From Chloroflexota bacterium (GTDB lineage: Bacteria; Chloroflexota; Anaerolineae; Promineifilales; Promineifilaceae), in NCBI GenBank assembly GCA_013112725.1, contig JABFFZ010000031.1:1-53946 (forward strand): a DNA stretch of 53,946 nt, in the 5' to 3' direction. The translations under genes were made by a program, and so were the position numbers. This document shows positions 43,387 to 50,521 of this stretch, piece after piece. Within the stretch, counting starts at the first letter, position 1. Every line of letters starts with the position of its first letter. The notes beneath the pieces were generated by a model. That model ran no database searches and had not been told where the DNA came from. It saw only the letters and a program-made list of their open reading frames with translations.

Positions 43387-44340
43387 TCATAGCGTCAACG
43401 CGGCCACCAGCAGATTGAGTGCCGTCGTCATATCCTGGCGGCCGGTTTTGACACCCACATCAATATCCAGCAGGTGGCGGTAAATTTGTTCCAGTTGGGG
43501 CAGGCTGAAACCCTGGCTTTGCTGGTACAGTTTGCCCACCACGAAGCTGTGCAGTTTCAATTCCTGGCCGATAGTCGGCGGCCGTTTGCCCGCATCGGCC
43601 AGCTCTTTCACCTGAATGAGCAGGCGAAACTGGCGCACAAACATGGGGAAGAGGGCAAAGGGGTCGGCGCCTTCATTGAATTTTTGCTGCAAAAGCAGGG
43701 AGGCGCGTTTGTTGTTGCGGCTGCCGATGGCGTCTACCAGTTCAAAGATGTTGGTTTCGGCCGCATAAGGACTGAGCAAGGTCACGTCGGCGGCCGTGAT
43801 TTCTTCGCCTGGGCCTTTGTAGAGGATGAGTTTTTCCAGTTCGTTGCCCAGGGCGGCCAGGTTGCTGCCAACGTTGGCCGCCAACAGGTGAACAGCGTGG
43901 GGTTGGATACGGCCGTGCCGCTCTGCCACCTGCTCCCGAATCCACTTTTCCAGCGCCTGCCCCTCCGGCAAATCGAACTGTTTGATATGCCCGTTTTCGC
44001 TTTGTTCCGCCAGTTTCACCATTGCATGGTTGGCCGGCAAGGCATCGGCTTCCAGAAAAACCAGGCGGGCGGTATCCGGCAGTTGCGGCAGGTAGGCGGC
44101 CAACTGATCCATGAATTTTTTGTCCGGTTTGGCCGCAAACAGCCCGGTGACGATGATCAGCCGGTATTTGGCCAGGAAAGGCATCACGGCCGTGGCCTCC
44201 TGCAACTGCTTAAATGTGACATTGCTTCCCAACCGGATGGTATTCAAATCCAACATCGCCGGGTCGCCCAATTTGGCCGTCAACTTCGCCAGATATTCTT
44301 GTTGGGAGTGGCTATCTTTGCCGTGAAAGAGGTAAAACAT
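43387..44340 (-). CDS. holA: DNA polymerase III delta subunit HolA
   Basis: The 317-residue clamp-loader subunit opens the beta clamp. It begins MFYLFHGKDSHSQQEYL, the usual delta start, with LDLNTIRLG and FLAKYRLIIVTGLF following. NIFELVDAIGSRNNKRA and the C-terminal helical collar (LPQLEQIYRHLLDIDVGVKTG) are typical. The frame is open to 44400, but the first 20 codons are word-repeat DNA, so the ATG at 44340 is used. No Shine-Dalgarno is seen. It lies 62 bases after the DUF6391-type gene on the same strand. Confidence 0.92.
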   Translation of the reverse strand: MFYLFHGKDSHSQQEYLAKLTAKLGDPAMLDLNTIRLGSNVTFKQLQEATAVMPFLAKYRLIIVTGLFAAKPDKKFMDQLAAYLPQLPDTARLVFLEADALPANHAMVKLAEQSENGHIKQFDLPEGQALEKWIREQVAERHGRIQPHAVHLLAANVGSNLAALGNELEKLILYKGPGEEITAADVTLLSPYAAETNIFELVDAIGSRNNKRASLLLQQKFNEGADPFALFPMFVRQFRLLIQVKELADAGKRPPTIGQELKLHSFVVGKLYQQSQGFSLPQLEQIYRHLLDIDVGVKTGRQDMTTALNLLVAALTL

Positions 44341-44398
44341 GATGGCAGGTGGCAGGTGGCAGGTAACAGGTAGAAGCACCTGCAACTTGCCACCAGCC
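44341..44398. repeat. Border word-repeat (GGCAGGTGGCAGGT type)
   Basis: Tandem GGCAGGT units are followed by the opposite arm CACCTGCAACTTGCCACC. It separates holA from the DUF6391-type gene and matches 11719-11765 in wording. Confidence 0.7.
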
Positions 44399-44402
44399 AC
44401 AA

Positions 44403-44969
44403 CTATCCCGTTGTTACAATTCTGTAAGAAGTCGCTTGCAGTTGCCCGCCGGTGAGCATGAGTTGGAAAAGGCGGGTGATGGGTGAGGGGGTGACTTTTT
44501 GGATACTGACGAGCTGCATGTCACGCAAATCCCCTTCCACCGTGTACCGCGCCTGCAACTGCACTCCCACCGGTTTGGACACGATCAGGGTGGCGACGAC
44601 GGCAAGCACGGCCGTAGGCAGCGCATTGACCAACACGGACAAATTCAGCCCGCCGCGCTGTTTGCGCTGTTCAGCGGCAAAAACCAGTTGGGCAGCCAGC
44701 GTGGCCATCACGGCCGTGGTCAGCAGCACCGTGCCACAGTTGGGATGCACCGCCAGATGATGCTCCCCATTTTTCATGCGGGTGTACGCTTCTTCGACGG
44801 CGTCCATCACGGCCGTTTCCGGGATATCGCCGTAGATATTCAGGTAAAAACCGGCCATTGTTGAATTCCCCTGGGCGCTAAAATTCTTGTGCTTTTGGCT
44901 CAGCACATGAATCGTCGCATGTTCCAGGCCATGATTGCGCCGCAAGCGGCTGATTGATTCTGTAAACAT
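44403..44969 (-). CDS. DUF6391-type membrane protein
   Basis: This 188-residue protein opens with SRLRRNHGLEHATIHVLSQKH and GFYLNIYGD, a pattern I associate with DUF6391 proteins of Chloroflexota and Cyanobacteria. Two hydrophobic segments follow (VLLTTAVMATLAAQLVFAA; VLVNALPTAVLAVVATLIV), then a positively biased C terminus. Function is unknown. The ATG at 44969 is preferred to 44972, since AAGGA lies 5 bases before it. A TATGAT at plus 45050-45055 may be its -10. Confidence 0.65.
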   Translation of the reverse strand: MFTESISRLRRNHGLEHATIHVLSQKHKNFSAQGNSTMAGFYLNIYGDIPETAVMDAVEEAYTRMKNGEHHLAVHPNCGTVLLTTAVMATLAAQLVFAAEQRKQRGGLNLSVLVNALPTAVLAVVATLIVSKPVGVQLQARYTVEGDLRDMQLVSIQKVTPSPITRLFQLMLTGGQLQATSYRIVTTG

Positions 44970-45097
44970 CATTATCCTTGTTTGCCAGGTGCAGCGTTCA
45001 GTTCCATTGTCAGAAAAGACGCCGCATCACAAATAGTTGTCGGACGCCTATCATACACCACCGCGCCCCACTGTTCCACTGTTACCTTCACACCACA

Positions 45098-45272
45098 GCA
45101 ATTCTCAATTTACCAAGAGCCAGCGATTAAAATCGCGCCTACAGAGAGCAAAGCCCACCCTTCAACAGGTTCAGGGCAGGCTCTGCGTGGGCTAGTCACC
45201 AGTCGGCACAGGCCGACTTTGCCTTTTGTAGGTGCAGATTTATCTGCCGGAGCCAGCCAAATTGAGAATTGC
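45098..45272. repeat. MITE-like element with 14-base terminal inverted repeats
   Basis: GCAATTCTCAATTT (45098-45111) and AAATTGAGAATTGC (45259-45272) are perfect terminal inverted repeats. Inside are the palindromes GCGATTAAAATCGC and GCAGATTTATCTGC, and CTACAGAGAGCAAAG facing CTTTGCCTTTTGTAG. The 175-base element has no ORF. A near-complete inverted copy is at 32376-32520 and a partial one at 19150-19245. It occupies most of the 401-base gap between the DUF6391-type and SARP genes; the remaining bases show only the two promoters. Confidence 0.9.
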
Positions 45273-45357
45273 CGCTCACACCAAAACCAATCGCCCTATT
45301 TACCAAAAGCACCACACCCTAAGCCAAAACCATTATCCCCATACAGCGTAAATCACG

Positions 45358-45363
45358 TACAAT
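45358..45363 (+). promoter_or_regulatory. -10 element 7 bases before the SARP-STAND regulator start
   Basis: TACAAT ends 7 bases before the ATG at 45371 and no Shine-Dalgarno is present, so a leaderless transcript is likely. No clear -35 is seen. Confidence 0.5.
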
Positions 45364-45370
45364 TTGACCT

Positions 45371-48259
45371 ATGTTACAAATCCATTTATTTGGTCATCTA
45401 CGCTTATTGGTAGATGGGCAGCCCTACCGCTTTCATACACTGCCCAAAACGCCACTACTGCTGGCTTACTTGCTGCTACACCGGGACACGGCCGTGCCCC
45501 GCGACCATCTGGCTTACCTGCTGTGGGATGATGTGCCCGAAAGCGAAGCCCGCGCCAACCTGCGCCGCCACCTGCACGACCTGCGCCGCGCCCTGCCCGC
45601 CACCGCTGACTGGGTATTCAGCGACGCCAAGAGTGTCCAATGGCAGCCCACCGCCCCCACCTGGCTCGATGTGGCCGAATTTGAACGGCTCAGCCAGGAT
45701 ACCGGGCGACTGGCCGAAGCCATCACCCTTTACACCGGCGATCTGCTGCAAGAACTGTATGACGACTGGCTAATACCGCACCGGGAACAACTGCGCGCGC
45801 TGTATTTCACGGCCGTTACCCGCCTCATGGAACGTGAGCGCAGCCGCGGCGACCTGCCCCAGGCTGTGATTTACGCCCGCCAGCTATTACAGCACGATCC
45901 GTTGCGCGAAGACGTGGTACGCAGCCTCATCCTCATGCGCCATGAAAGCGGCGACCGCGCCGGCGCGATGCAGGTTTACCATCAATTCGCCGCCCGGCTG
46001 GATGAGGAATTGGGCGTCACCCCCATGCCCGAAACCGCCGCCATCTATGAAGCCATCGCCGCCAACACTCCCCTCCCTTTGCCCTTCCCCCCCTCACCCC
46101 CACACCCCGTCGCCATCGCCGCCCCCACACCCGCTCACCCCATCTCCTCCCCCCCGTCCCACAACCTGCCCGCCCGTCTCACCAGCTTTGTGGGCCGCCA
46201 ACAAGAGATGTCCCAGGTGTGCCGCCTCCTCAACGGGTCAACCCGTCTGCTAACCATTACCGGGCCAGGTGGCAGCGGCAAGACCCGGCTGGCGCTGGAA
46301 GCAGCGCGCTGGTTGTGGCAAAACCAGCCGGATGTGTTCCCACAGGGTGTCTTTTTTGTGGGGTTGGCAGCCATTACCAATCCAGATTTTGTGGTCACGG
46401 CCGTGGCCGAGACCATCGGCATTCGAGAAAACCCCGGCCAACCAGGGCTACCGGGCCTCATCAATCAGATGCGCTCGCAGCAACTGCTGTTGGTGCTGGA
46501 CAATTTTGAACACCTGCTGCCCGCCGCCGCCGCCGTCAACGATTTGCTCACGGCCGTGCCCGGTCTGCGCCTGCTCGTCACCAGCCAGACGCCGCTACAC
46601 CTCTACGGCGAACAAGAATTCCCCCTGGCGACCTTAGCCTTGCCCAACCTGGAAAACCTGCCGCCTCTGACCGAACTGCGGCAGTTTGCCGCCATCGCCC
46701 TGTTTGTCGAACGACTGCAAGCGGTGCAGTTGGGCTTTGAGCTGACGGCCGAAAACGGCCAAACCATTGCCGAAATTTGCCATTACCTGGATGGCATTCC
46801 ACTGGCGTTGGAACTGGCGGCGGCACGAGGCAAATTGTTCACGCCGGTAGCGATTCTGGCGCAATTATCCCACCGGCTACATTTTCTCAGCAGCCAGGCG
46901 AGCAATTTACCCAACCGCCACCGAACCTTACGCGCCGCCATTGATTGGAGCTATAACCTGCTAACGCCGCTGGAACAGCAACTATTTGCCAATCTGGCCC
47001 TGTTTGCCACCTCCTTCACCGCCGAAGCCGCTGCCGCCATCTGCCCCGATTTGTCGTCAGAGCCAACGGCCGTGCTGGAAAGCCTCTACTCCCTGGTGGA
47101 TAAAAGCATCTTGCGGGTGCTGCCCGAAGATGATCCCGACGGCCCTCGATTCCGTATGTTACAAACACTGCGCGAATATGGCCTGGAAAAGCTGAGCCAC
47201 AGCCCCACCGCCGCTGCCACCTACCATGCCTATGCCGTTTACTACACGACGCTGGCGCAGCAAGCCGAGGCAGAATTACGCTACGGCGACCAGGCAAGCG
47301 CCCTGCGCCACTTACGTCGTGAAGACCCTAACATCATGGCTGCCTTAGAATGGTTGGCGGCAAATGTGGACGATCCCGAAAACGGCCGTCTGGCGGCCCG
47401 TCTGGTCTCCGCTCAGGAGCGATTCTGGTCTTTACAAGGGCGTTTCACCGAGGCGAGCCTGTGGTTTGGCCGTATTCTCCCCCTGGCCTCGTTACTACCT
47501 CCCGATGAGCAAATCAAGCTTCTTAACCGGGCCGGCGTCATTGCCCAACAACAGGGCGATTACACCACCGCCGCCGTCCATCATGCCACCGCCCTGACGC
47601 TGGCGCGGCAATTGGGTGAAACGCTGCCACTGGCTCATACCTTACATTACCTCGGTTTTGCCGCCGGTCGCCAGGGAAACTACGAAGAGGCCCGCCAGTT
47701 GTTGGAAGAAAGTCTGGCCATCTACCGGCAATCACCGGAAGATAATACCGCTTCCGTGACCACCCTGCTGAATAATCTTTCCATTGTTTACCGGCGCATG
47801 GGGGTGTTGGACAAGGCAGTTGCCGTGCTGACCGAAGCGTTGGCACTCAAACGGCAGCGAAATGACCAGATTGGGTTACCCGCTGTATTAGGCAACCTGG
47901 GGCAATTGGTGGCCGACCAGGGTGATTTAGAACAGGCGGAAGCGTATGTCCGCGAAGGGCTGCGCATCCGCATCGGTCTGCAAGACCAGCCCGGATTGCT
48001 TATCTCCATTGAGCAAATGGCCGACTTGCTGTGGCAGCGCGGGCAAACCACATTGGCTGTGACCCTATTTGCCGCCACCACCCAACAACGAAGAGAGATA
48101 AACCAGCCATTGACCGTGCATGTGCAACAGGATCGGCAAGAAATGCTAACCCAGATGCGGGCTAAATTGGGTGAAGCCGCGTTTGTGGATGCCTGGGCAA
48201 CTGGGACGCAAATGTCGTTGGACACGGCCGTGCAAACCACACTTGCCGCCAAAATATAA
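45371..48259 (+). CDS. SARP/BTAD-STAND ATPase-TPR transcriptional activator (AfsR-like)
   Basis: The 962-residue regulator begins with a winged-helix DNA-binding domain (about 1-95, LQIHLFGHLRLLVDG; ARANLRRHLHDLRRAL). A bacterial transcriptional activator domain follows (about 98-240, with QAVIYARQLLQHDPLREDV and EELGVTPMPETAAIYE). After a Pro-rich linker comes the NB-ARC/STAND ATPase with Walker A GPGGSGKT at 298-305 and LLLVLDNFEHLLPA. TPR repeats (for example AGRQGNYEEARQLLEESLAIY) fill the C-terminal third. It resembles AfsR of actinomycetes. It ends 23 bases before selD but may not share its promoter. Confidence 0.92.
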   Translation: MLQIHLFGHLRLLVDGQPYRFHTLPKTPLLLAYLLLHRDTAVPRDHLAYLLWDDVPESEARANLRRHLHDLRRALPATADWVFSDAKSVQWQPTAPTWLDVAEFERLSQDTGRLAEAITLYTGDLLQELYDDWLIPHREQLRALYFTAVTRLMERERSRGDLPQAVIYARQLLQHDPLREDVVRSLILMRHESGDRAGAMQVYHQFAARLDEELGVTPMPETAAIYEAIAANTPLPLPFPPSPPHPVAIAAPTPAHPISSPPSHNLPARLTSFVGRQQEMSQVCRLLNGSTRLLTITGPGGSGKTRLALEAARWLWQNQPDVFPQGVFFVGLAAITNPDFVVTAVAETIGIRENPGQPGLPGLINQMRSQQLLLVLDNFEHLLPAAAAVNDLLTAVPGLRLLVTSQTPLHLYGEQEFPLATLALPNLENLPPLTELRQFAAIALFVERLQAVQLGFELTAENGQTIAEICHYLDGIPLALELAAARGKLFTPVAILAQLSHRLHFLSSQASNLPNRHRTLRAAIDWSYNLLTPLEQQLFANLALFATSFTAEAAAAICPDLSSEPTAVLESLYSLVDKSILRVLPEDDPDGPRFRMLQTLREYGLEKLSHSPTAAATYHAYAVYYTTLAQQAEAELRYGDQASALRHLRREDPNIMAALEWLAANVDDPENGRLAARLVSAQERFWSLQGRFTEASLWFGRILPLASLLPPDEQIKLLNRAGVIAQQQGDYTTAAVHHATALTLARQLGETLPLAHTLHYLGFAAGRQGNYEEARQLLEESLAIYRQSPEDNTASVTTLLNNLSIVYRRMGVLDKAVAVLTEALALKRQRNDQIGLPAVLGNLGQLVADQGDLEQAEAYVREGLRIRIGLQDQPGLLISIEQMADLLWQRGQTTLAVTLFAATTQQRREINQPLTVHVQQDRQEMLTQMRAKLGEAAFVDAWATGTQMSLDTAVQTTLAAKI

Positions 48260-48268
48260 AATATCCGT

Positions 48269-48274
48269 TATACT
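48269..48274 (+). promoter_or_regulatory. -10 element 8 bases before selD
   Basis: TATACT ends 8 bases before the selD ATG, with no Shine-Dalgarno between; a leaderless message is likely. A -35-like TTGCCG lies upstream at a 20-base spacing, which is long. Confidence 0.5.
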
Positions 48275-48282
48275 CCCACCCC

Positions 48283-49329
48283 ATGACAGGTAAAGAAATT
48301 CGGTTGACCGCTTACGCCGCCTGCGCCGGCTGAGCGGCCAAATTGGGGCCAGGGGACCTGGCCCATGTTTTAGAACCACTGCGGGACATCTTCAAACCGG
48401 AAGATTACCCGGATTTGTTGGTGGGCCTAGACCGGGCCGATGACGCTGCCGTCTACCGGCTGAACGATCAACAAGCCATTGTCACCACCACCGACTTTTT
48501 CCCGCCAGTGGTAGATGACCCCTACGATTTTGGGGCGATTGCGGCTGCCAATGCGCTGTCTGATATTTATGCGATGGGCGGCAAGGTGCTGTTTGCCATC
48601 AACCTGGTGGCGTTTCCCGATGACCTGGATAAATCCATTCTGCGCGAGATTTTACGCGGCGGTGCGGAGAAAGTGGCCGAAGCGGGCGGCGTTATTGCCG
48701 GCGGACACAGTGTGACAGATAAAGAGCCAAAATACGGCCTGGCTGTCACCGGGCTGGTTGACCCGGCGCAGGTCAAAACCAAAGGGGGGGCGCAGCCGGG
48801 CGACCTGCTGCTACTGACGAAACCACTGGGCGTGGGCGTGGTGACAACCGCGCTGAAACGCGGTATTGCCAGGACGGAAGATGTGGCTACGGCCGTGACC
48901 AGCATGAAGACCCTCAACAAACAGGCCGCCGCCGCCGCTCACAAGGCGCAGGCCCATGCCATGACCGACATTACCGGTTTTGGGCTGCTGGGCCACGCCC
49001 ACGAAATGGCCCATTTGGGTCAGGTAGGCTTCCGCTTTTTCCTGGACAGCCTGCTCTGGCTGCCCGGCGCGGTACAGTACGGCGAAGCGGGCGCGTTCCC
49101 CGGCGGCATGGCTCGTAATCTGGATTATTTTGGGCAATGGGTGACATTTGTTGATGACATTCCCCTCCTCATGCAAGATATGTTGTGGACGCCGGAGACA
49201 TCGGGCGGGCTGCTCACGGCCGTCCCCCCCACCCACGTAGACGCTTTTAGGCAATTGTGTGACACGGCCGTCATCATCGGCGACGTCATCCCCGGCAACG
49301 GCGAAATTATCGTAATCGGTAATCAGTAA
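48283..49329 (+). CDS. selD: Selenophosphate synthase, itself a selenoprotein (UGA = Sec17)
   Basis: The enzyme makes selenophosphate from selenide and ATP for Sec-tRNA and seleno-tRNA. Reading from the ATG at 48283 gives MTGKEIRLTAYAACAG, an in-frame TGA (48331-48333), then AAKLGPGDLAHVLEPL and a complete SelD. The TGA is codon 17 and Lys is codon 20, exactly the catalytic Cys/Sec17 and Lys20 of E. coli SelD. A strong hairpin follows at the spacing of bacterial SECIS elements. The open frame from 48343 alone would lack the catalytic residues. TTTDFFPPVVDDP and ALSDIYAMGGK are ATP-site signatures. Total length is 348 residues. SelA, SelB and tRNA-Sec must lie elsewhere. Confidence 0.93.
48346..48364 (+). 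promoter_or_regulatory. SECIS-like hairpin of selD
   Basis: GGGCCAGG (48346-48353) pairs perfectly with CCTGGCCC (48357-48364) around the apical loop GGA (48354-48356). The loop begins 21 bases after the UGA and has G in its first two positions, as expected for SelB-binding bacterial SECIS elements. Confidence 0.85.
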
Positions 49330-49408
49330 TCGGTTATCGGTTATCGGTCACGCATCACTCGTCACGCATCACTCGTCACGTTTCACGTTTCACGTTTCAC
49401 GGATTACG
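49314..49408. repeat. Long composite border word-repeat
   Basis: The gap between selD and the M24 peptidase consists of AATCGGT/TATCGGT words (49314-49346), two CACGCATCACTCGT units, three CACGTTT units and CACGGATTACG. It combines the word sets seen separately at 7431, 33334 and 37057. It encodes nothing recognisable. Confidence 0.8.
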
Positions 49409-49412
49409 CACT

Positions 49413-50498
49413 ATGAACAACACCTACCAAAACCGCCTCACGGCCGTGCGCCAACAATTCGACAACTGGCAGATTGACGCCCTGCTCATCACCAGCCCGG
49501 CCAACCGGCGCTGGCTCAGCGGCTTCACCGGCTCCAACGCCATGCTGCTGCTCACCCCTGACCAGGCGCTCATCGCCACCGATTCCCGCTATTACGAACG
49601 CGCCCAAATGGAAGCGCCGCTCTTTAGTCTGGTCAAACACGAGCGCACCCGCCAACATGATCGCCAATTCTTCCAGACCGTGTCCGCCCGGCGCATCGGC
49701 ATCGAACAAAAACACGTCACCCTGGAACAGGCCGCCCGTTGGCGCAGCCTGCGCACCGGCATCACCTGGCGTCCGCTGGCGCAAACGGTTGAACCTTTGC
49801 GGGCTATCAAAAGCGCCGCCGAAATTGACCTGATGCGCCGCGCCGCGGCCATCACCGACCAGGCAATGGCGCTGTTTCCGCAGATTGCCCGCCCCGGCCT
49901 GACGGAAAAACAACTGGCCTGGGAACTGGAAAAGGCGATGATGGCAGCCGGCGCGGATGGCGTGGCCTTTGCCACTTCGGTGGCCTCCGGGCCAAACAGC
50001 GCCCTGCCACACCACACCACCAGCACACAGCCGTTGCAAACCGGCGACATCATCATCGTAGACATGGGCGCCCGGCTGGACGGCTACCACAGCGACATGA
50101 CCCGCACCTTTTACCTGGGCAGTGAACCGCCGCCCCGGTTTTGGGAATTGTACCGGCTGGTGCAGCAGGCGCAGCAGACAGTGCTGCAACACACCCGCCC
50201 CGGCATGACCCTGCTACAAGTGGACGCCCTGGCACGTGACCTCATTCACGGCGCGGGGCATAAGGAGCATTTTGGGCACGGCCTGGGGCACGGTGTGGGT
50301 CTGGAAATTCACGAAGACCCCTTTCTCTCGCCGCGTGCGCCGGAAAAGGCCGCGTTAGCAGCGGGCATGAACATCACCATTGAGCCGGGCATTTATATCC
50401 CCGGTTGGGGTGGCATTCGCCTGGAAGATTTTGCCTGGCTGACGGCAGATGGCTGGCAACTGCTGAGCCATGCGCCCTATCAGCCTGTAATTGGGTAA
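49413..50498 (+). CDS. M24 Xaa-Pro aminopeptidase/dipeptidase
   Basis: The 361-residue metallopeptidase cleaves an X-Pro bond. The N-terminal creatinase-like domain (1-130) has LLITSPANRRWLSGFTGSNA. The pita-bread domain carries the five metal ligands Asp217, Asp228 (GYHSDMTRTF), His289 (HGLGHGVGLEIHE), Glu324 (ITIEPGIYI) and Glu338 (GIRLEDF). Length and motif order fit PepQ/YpdF-type enzymes. No Shine-Dalgarno is visible before ATG. Its stop lies within the first arm of a 15-base hairpin. Confidence 0.93.
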   Translation: MNNTYQNRLTAVRQQFDNWQIDALLITSPANRRWLSGFTGSNAMLLLTPDQALIATDSRYYERAQMEAPLFSLVKHERTRQHDRQFFQTVSARRIGIEQKHVTLEQAARWRSLRTGITWRPLAQTVEPLRAIKSAAEIDLMRRAAAITDQAMALFPQIARPGLTEKQLAWELEKAMMAAGADGVAFATSVASGPNSALPHHTTSTQPLQTGDIIIVDMGARLDGYHSDMTRTFYLGSEPPPRFWELYRLVQQAQQTVLQHTRPGMTLLQVDALARDLIHGAGHKEHFGHGLGHGVGLEIHEDPFLSPRAPEKAALAAGMNITIEPGIYIPGWGGIRLEDFAWLTADGWQLLSHAPYQPVIG

Positions 50499-50518
50499 TT
50501 GCCCAATTACCCAATTAC
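50487..50518. terminator. 15-base perfect hairpin at the M24/subtilase junction
   Basis: GTAATTGGGTAATTG (50487-50501) pairs perfectly with CAATTACCCAATTAC (50504-50518) around CC. It overlaps the stop of the M24 gene and ends 3 bases before the stop of the convergent protease gene. Similar AATTAC words occur at 6461-6525. Confidence 0.75.
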
Positions 50519-50521
50519 TCA

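Noticed and set aside
43474..44373. 299-codon plus-strand frame opposite holA
   Set aside because: HolA motifs are on the minus strand; the plus-strand translation has no recognisable domain.
45098..45272. Structured RNA or tRNA gene
   Set aside because: The element recurs inverted with terminal repeats and lacks cloverleaf or TPsiC-type sequence, so a mobile-element explanation fits better.
48343..48345. selD starting after the stop codon
   Set aside because: That start would remove catalytic residue 17 and Lys20; the upstream frame with UGA as selenocysteine completes the family N terminus.
49314..49408. CRISPR array
   Set aside because: Units are 7-14 bases, imperfect and without spacers of uniform length, and there are no cas genes.
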